A stretch of DNA of 64,000 nt, from the NCBI RefSeq assembly GCF_000308615.1, contig NZ_BAGB01000170.1, positions 122,814-186,813 of the forward strand. Reading direction: 5' to 3'. A program made the position numbers and the translations under genes. Under the pieces are notes generated by a model that made no database searches, was not told where the DNA came from, and saw only the letters and a list, made by a program, of their open reading frames with translations. The stretch comes from Nocardia jiangxiensis NBRC 101359. GTDB lineage: Bacteria > Actinomycetota > Actinomycetes > Mycobacteriales > Mycobacteriaceae. Positions 27,972 through 36,066 of the stretch are shown here, in pieces; position 1 is the stretch's first letter; every line of letters starts with the position of its first letter.

Positions 27972-28497
27972 AGGTTGTGCGGGTGTTCGGGGGGAGTGGA
28001 TGCTCCGTTCCGAACGAGATGGAACCTTAACACGCATCACCCGGGTCACACCAAATCGCGGCTCTACCTGGGGGTTCTCGCTGGGGTGGAGAAGTGGGGT
28101 CGGTTGGCTCGGGTTGTGATGGCTTTGCGGGTGGGATTTGCGATGGGGTGCCTGCGGTGGATGGTCGGGGCGGGGTTCGAATTGGGCTGCCGGGCACGGG
28201 GTTCGAGGGGGCGCCCGATTGGGCTGCCGGACATGGGGGCCGAAGGATCTTTCGATCGGTGGGGTGTGGGGAGGGGGAAGCCGGGGGGCGTCGTCGGCGG
28301 GAACGGACCCTGAACGGAGGGTGGCGCTGTGGGGATCCGATGGCAGGCCCGGCCTGCGGAACGACACGGATGTAATTCCGATTTACCCGCTCTTACCAGC
28401 CGATTTGTTGATGGCGCAGGTGGTGGGCTAATGTTCTCTCTCGCAGCCGGAAGGCAGGAAAGAGCCGGACGGAGGCATACTGCACATTACAGTGCAT
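27972..28497. other. Spacer between divergent tRNA genes
   Basis: About 525 bases, G-rich on the plus strand around 28070-28320. Open frames here run into tRNA sequence or are strongly biased and are not believable. It should contain the promoters of the flanking tRNA genes. Confidence 0.4.
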
Positions 28498-28570
28498 GCG
28501 GATGTAGCGCAGCTGGTAGCGCATCACCTTGCCAAGGTGAGGGTCGCGGGTTCGAATCCCGTCATCCGCT
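28498..28570 (+). tRNA. tRNA-Gly (anticodon GCC)
   Basis: A 73-nt cloverleaf: acceptor GCGGATG/CATCCGC, D arm GCGC/GCGC, anticodon stem TCACC/GGTGA with loop TTGCCAA, T arm with TTCGAAT loop, discriminator T. First of a Gly-Cys-Val tRNA cluster. Confidence 0.95.
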
Positions 28571-28593
28571 CGAAGGCCAACCCGGCCTTGGTT

Positions 28594-28664
28594 GGCGGTG
28601 TGGCCGAGTGGTGAGGCAACGGCCTGCAAAGCCGTGCACACGGGTTCGATTCCCGTCGCCGCCT
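28594..28664 (+). tRNA. tRNA-Cys (anticodon GCA)
   Basis: A 71-nt cloverleaf: acceptor GGCGGTG/CGCCGCC, anticodon stem ACGGC/GCCGT with loop CTGCAAA, T arm ACGGG-TTCGATT-CCCGT, discriminator T. It lies 23 nt after tRNA-Gly. Confidence 0.95.
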
Positions 28665-28679
28665 CTAGTAGGCGAACAG

Positions 28680-28751
28680 GCGCGATTAGCTCAGCGGGAG
28701 AGCGCTTCCCTGACACGGAAGAGGTCACTGGTTCAATCCCAGTATCGCGCA
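28680..28751 (+). tRNA. tRNA-Val (anticodon GAC), probable integration target
   Basis: A 72-nt cloverleaf: acceptor GCGCGAT/ATCGCGC, D arm GCTC/GAGC, anticodon stem CTTCC/GGAAG with loop CTGACAC, T arm ACTGG-TTCAATC-CCAGT, discriminator A. It is the last tRNA of the cluster, and its 3' end faces the integrase stop 43 nt away, the standard layout of a tRNA-integrated element. Confidence 0.95.
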
Positions 28752-28764
28752 CCGAAGAAAAGGC
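28733..28764. other. Predicted attL region of the integrative element
   Basis: Tyrosine integrases of actinomycete elements recombine at the 3' end of a tRNA next to int. The 3' part of tRNA-Val(GAC) and the bases before the terminator are therefore the expected left attachment site. The matching attR is not in this window, so the core cannot be delimited. Confidence 0.35.
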
Positions 28765-28804
28765 AGGTCAGCCCCGGTTTTCACCGGGGCTGACCTACTT
28801 TTTT
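28765..28804. terminator. Strong intrinsic terminator between tRNA-Val and int
   Basis: A perfect 14-bp stem (28765-28778 with 28783-28796) and a 4-nt loop are followed by ACTTTTTTT on the plus strand, ending the tRNA transcript. The stem overlaps the integrase stop codon, so it could also serve int on the other strand. Confidence 0.85.
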
Positions 28805-30258
28805 TCATGTCCGAAACCCGCCATGTTGCCAAGAGCTTGCCAAGCGGTTTTGCTATCAATGGCCGGGGAGCCGAAAAGGGCTGCTCCTGCGGCCCGCAGA
28901 TCCTCGGGCCGGGTCTGGTTGTAGATCCGTAGCGACACTGCCGGGTCGTGGCCGTGCCAGGCGGCGACCACCAGGGGCGGGACACCGCGCGCGATCATCA
29001 TCGACACCGATGTGTTGCGCAGTCCCTTCAACGGGATCCGGCGCAATCCGGCCTCCTCGCGTAGCCGCTGGAACTCGTCGCTGTACCACGCGGGCCGGAT
29101 CGGGGTGCCGTCCGCGTGGACAGCGATCAAACGATCCTCCGACCACGGAATGCCCAGCGCCAGGCATTCGGCCTTCTGGTGAGTCTTGAACGACCACAAC
29201 GCCTCCCGCACATCATCGGGCGGTGGGAGGTCGCGTCGGCTGCGCTTGGACTTGGGACCGTTCTCCTCGACGATCTTCCCGATCGCCACCCGGCCCCGCC
29301 GGATCCGCAGCCGCGCGTCGTCGAAGCGCTTCCAGTGCATGCCCAGCACTTCGCTGCGTCTCAGCCCATAGCAGGACAACAGCCAGCACGCGTAGAGCCG
29401 GTGCGCGCGAACCGATTCGCGGAGCGCTTCGACCTCGGCCAAGGTCCACGACTTCCCGCCGTCGCTGCCGTCATCGTCGTCGTCATCGTCGTCGAGGTCG
29501 TCCGGCGGCCGGTCGACGAGTTTGACCGGATTCAGTGGTGCCCTGCCTTGGTCGACGAAGGACTGGACGACCATTCCGAACGTGGTCAGCGTGGTTCGGA
29601 CGGTGATGGGTTTGACGCCCTCGGGTGCGCGGTCGGCGGCGGGATACGGGTTCGGGGCGTACACGCCGCGACGCAGGCGGATGATCCTGCCGGTGCGGAC
29701 GAGCACCGACAGGCAGTTGTACACATCGCACTCCGGAAACGCGGTCCGGATCTCGCCGACCGGCACGCCGGCCGCGGGCTGCCGGTCGACGAACGCTGCG
29801 ACCCGCGACATCAGGCTGTCGGGCTGGAAGTGCCGTGGATCGGCGCGGCCCTGCTCGAGCATCCAATCGACCAAGGCGTCGACGTCGGCTTTGGTGACCT
29901 CGGCCAGTTGCTTTCGGCCGAGGTGCCGGCGGACCGGTTTGAGATGGTTTCGGTAGCCCTCGAGCTTGACCAGGCGAATTCCCCGGCGCCCGTTCAGCCA
30001 CTCGTCGCATGCGTCGTCGACGGTGATGTCTACGCGCGGCACATGGCGATGTTCGGCGAGTTCTGTCTTGATTCGGCGGAACTCACGCCGAGCTTCGTAC
30101 AGTGTTGGGTAGGTGAAGCTGGGTCGGTTCCGTCGACCGTCCGGCTTGGTGCCGACATCGATCTGGAATGTGTAGGTGACGGTTCCGTCCTTGGCGGTGC
30201 GCTTGTCGATGGGTTCAGCACGGCGCGTCCTCGGTGCTGCCGGTTCTCTGCCAGGCAT
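28795..30258 (-). CDS. int: Tyrosine-type site-specific integrase
   Basis: 487 residues. An N-terminal arm-binding-like part (RTAKDGTVTYTFQIDVGTKP) and the SAM-like core-binding region (VDDACDEWLNGRRGIRLVKL) precede the C-terminal catalytic domain. There, Arg is in SCYGLRRSEVLGMHW, the Lys/His-x-x-Arg box is LKGLRNTSVSMMI, the His is in AAWHGHDPAVSL and the nucleophile is in RIYNQTRPEDL. Two oddities: a winged-helix-like insert at about 142-201 (DVYNCLSVLVRTGRIIRLRR) and a run of eight Asp near residue 258 before the catalytic domain. It converges on tRNA-Val(GAC) and marks the left end of the integrated element. Confidence 0.92.
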   Translation of the reverse strand: MPGREPAAPRTRRAEPIDKRTAKDGTVTYTFQIDVGTKPDGRRNRPSFTYPTLYEARREFRRIKTELAEHRHVPRVDITVDDACDEWLNGRRGIRLVKLEGYRNHLKPVRRHLGRKQLAEVTKADVDALVDWMLEQGRADPRHFQPDSLMSRVAAFVDRQPAAGVPVGEIRTAFPECDVYNCLSVLVRTGRIIRLRRGVYAPNPYPAADRAPEGVKPITVRTTLTTFGMVVQSFVDQGRAPLNPVKLVDRPPDDLDDDDDDDDGSDGGKSWTLAEVEALRESVRAHRLYACWLLSCYGLRRSEVLGMHWKRFDDARLRIRRGRVAIGKIVEENGPKSKRSRRDLPPPDDVREALWSFKTHQKAECLALGIPWSEDRLIAVHADGTPIRPAWYSDEFQRLREEAGLRRIPLKGLRNTSVSMMIARGVPPLVVAAWHGHDPAVSLRIYNQTRPEDLRAAGAALFGSPAIDSKTAWQALGNMAGFGHEKK

Positions 30259-30636
30259 GTCGGCGGACCTCCTTGTGTGCGTGAGGAATTCGCGAGGGCG
30301 GGTCTAGAGGTGTTCGGGGCGTCGGTCGACGACGTGTCGTCGAAGCTTTTTGTGGCGGCGGTGTTTGGGCGATGCCGTCAGGGAAGACGTGGTTGATCGG
30401 CGCTGGTGCCTGAGTGCCTGACATTGCGGTGCCGTGAATTGGCTTCCGGCGCAGCGCTATACAGTGGATCGATACTGGGAGGCAGAGGCTGAGTTTGGTT
30501 CGCCCTGGGCCCGATCGGGAGCTCTGAGTAGGTCGGAAGGCAGCGCAAAGCCACGGAACCGCTACTGCTGGGAGAGAGGAGCGGCGACGTGAGCGTTGGC
30601 CGGCGGCAAGCTGGTTAAGCAGACAGTGCTAGGACG
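30259..30636. other. Spacer between xis and int
   Basis: About 380 bases. A plus-strand frame at 30434-30592 (VNWLPAQRYTVDRYWEAEAE...) is open for 52 codons but lacks a ribosome-binding site and a known family. Nothing else is supported. Confidence 0.4.
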
Positions 30637-30894
30637 TTAGGATGTGTCGCCGTTCCAGGCTGCATGAATGTGAAGCGTGCGGCGTAACCAGTTGGATGGG
30701 ATCCGTAGGCGGTGGCCGACTCGAATGGCTGGCACCTCACTGGATTTGATCGCTGCGTAGACAGTAGAGCGGCCGACACCGAGCAAGCGAGCGGCGTCGG
30801 GAACCGATACCGTCGGCTCATCGAGCAGGCGCTGCAGTTCGTCCGCGGCACTGACTGGAGTGCGCTCGCGTTGCGAGCGAGGGCGTTCGTCCAT
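30637..30894 (-). CDS. Excisionase-like helix-turn-helix protein
   Basis: 85 residues with a MerR/Xis-type winged helix: PTVSVPDAARLLGVGRSTVY, then AAIKSSEVPAIRVGHRLRIP and SNWLRRTLHI. AGGAG lies 6 nt before the ATG. On the same strand and just upstream of int, it fits a recombination directionality factor that drives excision of the element. Confidence 0.85.
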   Translation of the reverse strand: MDERPRSQRERTPVSAADELQRLLDEPTVSVPDAARLLGVGRSTVYAAIKSSEVPAIRVGHRLRIPSNWLRRTLHIHAAWNGDTS

Positions 30895-31035
30895 GACGAT
30901 CTCCTGACGGGCACAGTGAAGCCGGTCAGTCCCTCGCGTCGTCGATGATACCGGGTCCGTTGGATCGCTGCGACAACCTCGCTGAACGCGCTTGCCTCGC
31001 AAAGCATTGCGGCAGAATGGGCTGTCACGGGTTAG

Positions 31036-31051
31036 TACTGCAACGTCACTC
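31036..31051 (+). repeat. Left terminal inverted repeat of the IS701 element
   Basis: TACTGCAACGTCACTC; exact reverse complement of 35787-35802. Confidence 0.9.
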
Positions 31052-31080
31052 GCGTGAATTGGTGCTGGTAGACCTGTCGG

Positions 31081-31402
31081 GTGGTGTTGGATCGGCTGGT
31101 GGCTGAGCTGGATTCGTTGATGGCGCGGGTCGGGGACCGGTTCTGTCGTTCCGAGCCGCGGGCGCGGGCGCGGGAGTATGTGTCGGGGCTGGTCGCGGGT
31201 TTGGAACGGAAGAACGGCTGGACCTTGGCCGAACGTGCTGGTGAGGTGTGTCCGAACGGGATGCAGCGGCTGCTTCGTAAAGCCGACTGGGATATCGGTG
31301 GTGTCCGCGACGACGTGCGTGGATATGTGGTCGAGCACCTCGGCGACCCTGATGGCGTGTTGATCGCCGACGAGACCGGTTTCTTGAAAAAGGGAGTGAA
31401 AT
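31081..31402 (+). pseudogene. IS701-family transposase, 5' part
   Basis: Codons 1-107 of a DDE transposase: EPRARAREYVSGLVAGLERK, then CPNGMQRLLRKADWDIGGVR and YVVEHLGDPDGVLIADETGF, whose Asp is the first catalytic residue. The frame is cut after the lysine of GFLKKGVK by the RIT insertion and runs on into foreign codons up to 31488. The remainder resumes in the same frame at 34803. Confidence 0.88.
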
Positions 31403-31414
31403 GCCGAGATCGGC

Positions 31415-31449
31415 ATTTCACTCCTTATGACGAGCATGAGGTAATGCCG
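31415..31449 (-). repeat. Left 35-bp inverted repeat of the RIT element
   Basis: Exact reverse complement of 34769-34803; it contains ATGACGAGCATGAGGTAATG. Its outer 10 bases also mirror the target repeat GGAGTGAAAT. Confidence 0.92.
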
Positions 31450-31572
31450 AAGTGCGGCTGGGAGATTGGTTGTGAGGTTGCTGTTTGAGGCTGGTTGAGC
31501 GGCATTTTGTGGTGGTGGGTCCGGTTCGTGGTGTCTCTGGTCGATGAGTCCCATCGACGACAGGAGACGATC

Positions 31573-32805
31573 ATGGACTCTCGAAGTGGAGCACGGCGCT
31601 GGGGACCGATCATCGTGGATGGCCCGCTGGCGCCGTTCGTCGACGGCTTGCGCCGCGAGTTGGCTGGTCAGGGATATGCCCTGGACACGGTCGGCGATCA
31701 CGTGCATCTGTTGGCGGATCTGAGTGAGTGGCTGTCGGGCCGGGGTCTGACCGGCTCTGGACTGACGAGCGAGATGGCCGGAGAGTTTCTGCGCGAGCGG
31801 CGCGCTCGGGGCCTGCGCATCGGTGTGACCGTTCGCGCAGTCGCGCCGATACTGGGGTATCTGCGCCGATTGGGTGTTGCCCCACCGCATTCGGCGGTCG
31901 CCGCGGTCACTCCTCAGGACGTTCTTCTGGCCGAGTATCGGCACTATCTGGTGGCCGAACGCGGGTTGTCGGCAGGAACCATTACGCACTACCTGCGGTG
32001 CGCACGGGTGTTTCTGACATGGCTGCCCGAGCCGTGTGGGTCGTTGTCGGGGTTATCTTCGGGTCAGGTCACCGGTTACGTCATGCAGTGGGCGCGACAA
32101 CGGGAAGGTCGCCCGCCGGACATGGTGACACTGCCGGCGTTGCGGTCGTTGCTGCGTTTCCTGCACGTGGCCGGGCATGTCCCCTGGCTGCTGGCCGACG
32201 CGGTCCCGGCCGGTCGTGCCCATCCTGGTCGGCTGGGGGTGCCGCGGGCGGCGTCGGCTGAGGGGATCGGGGCGGTGCTCGCGTCGTGCGACCGTGACAG
32301 CGCGGTCGGCCGCCGCGACTACGCGATCGTGTTGTCGTTGACGCGTCTGGGTTTACGCGGAGGCGAAGTGGCGCGTCTGGAACTTGCCGACGTCGGTTGG
32401 CGATCCGGAGAGGTGACGATCCGGGGAAAGGGCGGCCGGGTCGATGTCCTGCCGCTGCCTGGTGAGGTCGGCGAAGCGTGGGCGCAGTATCTGCTGCATG
32501 CGCGACCGAAAACGACCGCCACCACGGTGTTCGTGACCATGGTCGCGCCGTTCACTGCCCTGGCGACCTCCTCGGTCACTCAGGTGCTGGCCCGTGCTTG
32601 CGCTCGTGCTGGTGTCGCCCGATTCGGGCCACACCGGATTCGGCATGCGGTGGCATGTGGTCTTCTCGATGCCGGAGCGTCGATGGCCGAGATCGGGCAG
32701 CTGCTGCGCCACGCTCACGAACGCACCACGGCGATATACGCCAAGGTCGACCAGGCCCGGCTGGCCGAGCTGGCCCAGCCCTGTCCACAGGGGGCAGCGC
32801 GATGA
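31573..32805 (+). CDS. ritA: Tyrosine recombinase, first of the RIT trio
   Basis: 410 residues. The N-terminal 200 residues hold two SAM-like core-binding segments (AGQGYALDTVGDHVHLLADL and AEYRHYLVAERGLSAGTITH). The catalytic residues are Arg in TRLGLRGGEVARL, His-x-x-Arg in FGPHRIRHAVACG, His in QLLRHAHERTT and Tyr in AIYAKVDQARL. GGAGACGATC precedes the ATG. The stop overlaps ritB (ATGA). It probably acts with the other two recombinases on the 35-bp repeats. Confidence 0.88.
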   Translation: MDSRSGARRWGPIIVDGPLAPFVDGLRRELAGQGYALDTVGDHVHLLADLSEWLSGRGLTGSGLTSEMAGEFLRERRARGLRIGVTVRAVAPILGYLRRLGVAPPHSAVAAVTPQDVLLAEYRHYLVAERGLSAGTITHYLRCARVFLTWLPEPCGSLSGLSSGQVTGYVMQWARQREGRPPDMVTLPALRSLLRFLHVAGHVPWLLADAVPAGRAHPGRLGVPRAASAEGIGAVLASCDRDSAVGRRDYAIVLSLTRLGLRGGEVARLELADVGWRSGEVTIRGKGGRVDVLPLPGEVGEAWAQYLLHARPKTTATTVFVTMVAPFTALATSSVTQVLARACARAGVARFGPHRIRHAVACGLLDAGASMAEIGQLLRHAHERTTAIYAKVDQARLAELAQPCPQGAAR

Positions 32806-33722
32806 CCATCAGGACCCGGGTCGAGGACTATCTGGCGATGCGCCGTGCGCTGGGCTACCGGCTACACGCCGAGGGCCGGATGCTGCTGGACTTCGCCGAC
32901 CGGCTCGATGCGACCGGACAGCACACGATCACGATGTCCGGGGCGCTGGCCTGGGCGATCGAGCCGAAAAACGCGGCACCGGCGTATTGGTGCCGCCGCT
33001 TGGCCGTAGTGCGAGCTTTCGCACGTCACCTACACACGCTCGACCCGAGTTGCGAGGTCCCTCCTGCCGACCTGCTATCGGGTCGGTCGCAGCGCCCGAC
33101 GCCGTATATCTACACCCATGAGGAGGTCGCCGCGCTCGTGCACGCAGCCGCGACCATCGCCGCACCGATGCCAGCGGCAACCTGCCACGCAGTGATCAGC
33201 CTGATCGCCGCGAGCGGACTACGGCTCGGCGAGACGCTCGCGCTGGACCGCGCCGACGTCGATCTGGACACCGCGATGCTCACCGTGGTCGGCAAGAACC
33301 AGCACACACGGATGATCCCGCTGCACTCCACCACTGCGCAGATGCTGAGCCGATACGCCGCACGCCGTGACCTGCTCTGCCCGGTAACCGATTCGGCCGG
33401 CTTCTTCCTCACCACCACCGGGCACCGACCACAGCCCAGCAGCCTGCAGCACACCTTCGCCAAACTCCTTGTCCTGGCAGAGATCCAGACACCTCCGGGA
33501 CGGCGACGTCCCAGAATCCACGACCTCCGCCACACTTTCGCGGTCAACACACTCATCGACTGGTATCGGTCCGGCGCCGACGTCGCGGCCCGCATGCCGA
33601 TCCTGTCGACCTTCCTGGGCCACTCCGGAGGACCGGAGGCGACCTACTGGTATCTGCAAGCAACCCCAGAACTACTCGCCCTGGCCGCGCAGCGGCTCGA
33701 ACACGATCCGAGGACATCATGA
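32802..33722 (+). CDS. ritB: Tyrosine recombinase, second of the RIT trio
   Basis: 306 residues. N-terminal core-binding domain (RTRVEDYLAMRRALGYRLHA), then Arg in IAASGLRLGETLALD, His-x-x-Arg in RIHDLRHTFAVN, His in FLGHSGGPEATYWY and the Tyr nucleophile in the last of these motifs. It is coupled to its neighbours by ATGA overlaps at both ends, so the three proteins should be made in fixed proportion. Confidence 0.88.
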   Translation: MTIRTRVEDYLAMRRALGYRLHAEGRMLLDFADRLDATGQHTITMSGALAWAIEPKNAAPAYWCRRLAVVRAFARHLHTLDPSCEVPPADLLSGRSQRPTPYIYTHEEVAALVHAAATIAAPMPAATCHAVISLIAASGLRLGETLALDRADVDLDTAMLTVVGKNQHTRMIPLHSTTAQMLSRYAARRDLLCPVTDSAGFFLTTTGHRPQPSSLQHTFAKLLVLAEIQTPPGRRRPRIHDLRHTFAVNTLIDWYRSGADVAARMPILSTFLGHSGGPEATYWYLQATPELLALAAQRLEHDPRTS

Positions 33723-34711
33723 CCGCGCTGGCGCCGATCATGGAGGCGTTCTTCACCGACCGGCTGATGACCCAGCAAGGCGTCAGCCCCCACACGATCG
33801 CCTCCTACCGCGACACCTTCAAACTATTGCTGGGCTACCTGCACTCCCGCACCGGCACGCTGCCCGCCGACCTGGATCTCACCGACCTCGACGCCACCCT
33901 GATCGGGGACTTCCTGCAGCATCTGGAAGCGGTGCGAGGCAACGCCATCAGCAGCCGAAACACGCGCCTGGCGGCCATCCACTCGCTGTTCCGCTACGCC
34001 AGTTTCCAGGCTCCCGAACACGCGAACCTGATCAGCCGAGTGCTGGCGATCCAAACCAAGCGCACGACCACGACCATCGTGAACTTCTTGTCCCGCACCG
34101 AACTCGACGCCCTGCTCGCTGCTCCCGACCACACCACCTGGCACGGACGTCGCGACCACGCCCTGCTCGTCCTCGATGCCCAGACCGGGCTGCGGGTCTC
34201 CGAAATCACCGGCCTCACCGTCGATGATGTCCACCTCGGCACCGGCGCGCACGTCTACTGCCGGGGCAAAGGCCGCAAAGACCGGTGCACCCCGCTCACC
34301 GCACACACCAAACAGATCCTCACCAGCTGGCTCCACCATCACGGACCATCAGCCGGCACCACCCCGTTGTTCTGCACCCGAACCGGAGGCACATTGTCAC
34401 ACGACGCAGTCGAACAGCTGATCAAAAGACACGCAGCAACGGCAGCAAAGACGTGTAAATCATTGCAGCACAAGAAGATAACACCACATACCCTGCGGCA
34501 CTCCGCTGCGATGGAACTTCTCCATTCCGGCGTCGACATCACCGTCATCGCTCTCTGGCTAGGCCACGAGAGCCCGACCACCACCCGCATCTACCTACAC
34601 GCCGACATGGCCCTCAAAGAAAAAGCCCTCGCCCGAACCACTTCACCGGCCACCATCCCGGACCGCTACCAAGCCCCCGACACGCTACTGGCATTCCTCG
34701 ACCAACTCTGA
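33719..34711 (+). CDS. ritC: Tyrosine recombinase, third of the RIT trio
   Basis: 330 residues resembling XerD/phage-type integrases. The core-binding part is FFTDRLMTQQGVSPHTIASY; Arg is in DAQTGLRVSEITGL, His-x-x-Arg in TPHTLRHSAAMELL, His in LWLGHESPTTTRIY, and the Tyr ends that motif. It is the most canonical of the three. A strong hairpin (34720-34760) lies 8 nt after the stop. Confidence 0.88.
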   Translation: MTALAPIMEAFFTDRLMTQQGVSPHTIASYRDTFKLLLGYLHSRTGTLPADLDLTDLDATLIGDFLQHLEAVRGNAISSRNTRLAAIHSLFRYASFQAPEHANLISRVLAIQTKRTTTTIVNFLSRTELDALLAAPDHTTWHGRRDHALLVLDAQTGLRVSEITGLTVDDVHLGTGAHVYCRGKGRKDRCTPLTAHTKQILTSWLHHHGPSAGTTPLFCTRTGGTLSHDAVEQLIKRHAATAAKTCKSLQHKKITPHTLRHSAAMELLHSGVDITVIALWLGHESPTTTRIYLHADMALKEKALARTTSPATIPDRYQAPDTLLAFLDQL

Positions 34712-34719
34712 TAACCCAT

Positions 34720-34760
34720 CGCAATGCCGCAGGCAGGCAACGCCTGCCTGCGGCATTGCG
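34720..34760 (+). terminator. 19-bp perfect hairpin after ritC
   Basis: Arms 34720-34738 and 34742-34760 pair perfectly around the loop AAC, with no T-run behind. Its place directly after ritC suggests a transcription stop or an mRNA-protecting end; a recombination accessory site is also possible. Confidence 0.5.
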
Positions 34761-34768
34761 CTGCTCAT

Positions 34769-34803
34769 CGGCATTACCTCATGCTCGTCATAAGGAGTGA
34801 AAT
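34769..34803 (+). repeat. Right 35-bp inverted repeat of the RIT element
   Basis: Exact reverse complement of 31415-31449. Its last 10 bases, GGAGTGAAAT, duplicate the sequence at the left junction. Confidence 0.92.
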
Positions 34804-35788
34804 CGGCTGGGGTGCAACGTCAGTACTCCGGCACAGCTGGTCGCACCGAGAACTGCCAGATCGGGGTGTTCCTGGCATACGCCTCGCCGCGCGGGCATGC
34901 CCTGATCGATCGGGAACTGTATCTGCCCGAGTCGTGGACCGCTGATCGGGATCGTTGTCGCGCCGCCGATGTCCCTGACGAGGTCGGGTTCGCCACCAAA
35001 CCGCGGCAGGTGATCGCCATGCTGGAACGAACCCTCGCCGCGGGGGTGCCGTTCGCGTGGTTCACCGCTGATGAGGCATACGGTCAGGCCGGGTATCTGC
35101 GGGATTGGCTCGAGAACCACGATGTGTTCCATGTGATGGCCACTCGCCGTGACGACCGGTTCACCACCCGTGCCGAGCGGACCGACCGCGCGGATGCGCT
35201 GATCACGGGGTTGCCGACCCGATCCTGGCAGCGGCTCTCGGTCGGTGCCGGCGCGCACGGACCCCGTGAATACGACTGGGCCAGGCGGCCGATCGACGGA
35301 CGCTGGAACAACGGGCGAGGGCATTGGTTGCTGGCTCGGCGCGCGCTCACTCCGAACAGTAGAGGCGAACTCGAGATCGCCTACTACGTCTGTTACGGCC
35401 CGAAACGATCTCGCCTGGTCGATCTGGCCTGGACCGCGGGCTCGCGTTGGCACATCGAGGAGTGTTTCCAGCAAGCCAAGAACGAGGCCGGGCTCGACCA
35501 CTACCAGGTCCGCTCCTGGCGAGCCTGGTACGCCCACATCACTCTCTCGATGCTCGCGGTGGCCTGGCTCGCGGCATCGAAAACCATTGCGTTAAAAGGG
35601 GAACCGACCCCGGCAGCGAGGGCATGATCGCGCTCACGCTACCGGAGATCCGCCGCCTGCTGGTCGCGTTCGTGCTGACCCGCCACCATCGAGCCGACCA
35701 CATCTGGGCCTGGTCACACTGGCGGCGCCGCCGACAACACCAAGCCCGACTATCGCACTACAAGCGCCGTGGCCACCCACTCACCTGA
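34803..35788 (+). pseudogene. IS701-family transposase, 3' part
   Basis: The frame resumes with SAGVQRQYSGTAGRTENCQI. It carries the second catalytic Asp (AWFTADEAYGQAGY) and the catalytic Glu (WHIEECFQQAKNEAG). The frame stops at 35627 (EPTPAARA). The usual C-terminus (MIALTLPEIRRLLVAFVLTR...SHYKRRGHPLT) lies in the -1 frame up to 35788. TTAAAAGGGG at about 35594 is slippery, so this is either a programmed -1 shift or decay. Confidence 0.85.
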
Positions 35789-35802
35789 GTGACGTTGCAG
35801 TA
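35787..35802 (-). repeat. Right terminal inverted repeat of the IS701 element
   Basis: GAGTGACGTTGCAGTA, exact complement of the left end, followed by the TTAG target duplicate. Confidence 0.9.
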
Positions 35803-36066
35803 TTAGGGGCCGGCTTCAGTGTCAGCCCAGCGCGGTCGGCGCGGCGATTGTTGAGAGTAGTACGCGGCTTCGTATTCCGCCGGGGTCAGGTAGTTCAGCT
35901 GGGAGTGCAGACGGGCGTTGTTGTACCAATAGACCCATCCATGAGCGCGTATTCGACCTCGGACAAAGTCTTGAACGGGCCAGGCCGGTTGGCGGCCTCC
36001 GGCCGACAGTCGATTCCGGTAGCGCCTTGTCATACGCATCGACAACAGAGCCTATGGATGTGAGAG
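35803..36066 (-). pseudogene. IS3-family transposase (OrfB) remnant
   Basis: Fragments of an IS3-type DDE transposase appear in shifting frames: TSIGSVVDAYDKALPESTVG, then GPFKTLSEVEYALMD in another frame, then WVYWYNNARLHSQLNYLTPA and EYEAAYYSQQ in a third. A piece between the first and second is missing. The IS701 element inserted at its 3' end; 31023-31035 (TGTCACGGGTTAG) probably continues the same remnant on the far side. The N-terminal two thirds are gone. Confidence 0.8.

Larger units (their letters stand above)
31403..34803. mobile_element. RIT (recombinase-in-trio) element
   Basis: Three consecutive tyrosine recombinase genes, each overlapping the next by ATGA, are enclosed by 35-bp perfect inverted repeats (31415-31449 and 34769-34803). 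This is the defining layout of RIT elements. A 10-bp direct repeat GGAGTGAAAT lies at both junctions (31393-31402 and 34794-34803), and collapsing it restores the transposase reading frame. At the left junction the repeat is part of a 14-bp-arm palindrome (31393-31424). Confidence 0.88.
31036..35802. mobile_element. IS701-family insertion sequence interrupted by a RIT element
   Basis: Perfect 16-bp terminal inverted repeats bound the element, TACTGCAACGTCACTC (31036-31051) and its complement (35787-35802). It is flanked by a 4-bp TTAG duplication (31032-31035, 35803-35806), as expected for IS701-type YTAR targets. The plus-strand transposase is split into 31081-31402 and 34803-35627 by the three-recombinase insertion. 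Without the insert the element would be about 1.37 kb. It landed inside an older IS3-family remnant. Confidence 0.9.

Noticed and set aside
27891..28367. A 158-codon minus-strand frame next to the tRNA cluster
   Set aside because: Its end is translated tRNA-Val sequence and the rest is biased Pro/Arg/Ser; not a gene.
28393..28793. Frames on both strands running through the three tRNA genes
   Set aside because: They contain translated tRNA sequence (for example AQRESASLTRKRSLVQSQ), a known false-annotation pattern.
29116..30396. A 426-codon plus-strand frame opposite the integrase
   Set aside because: The minus strand shows the full tyrosine recombinase residue set; the antisense frame has no start signal.
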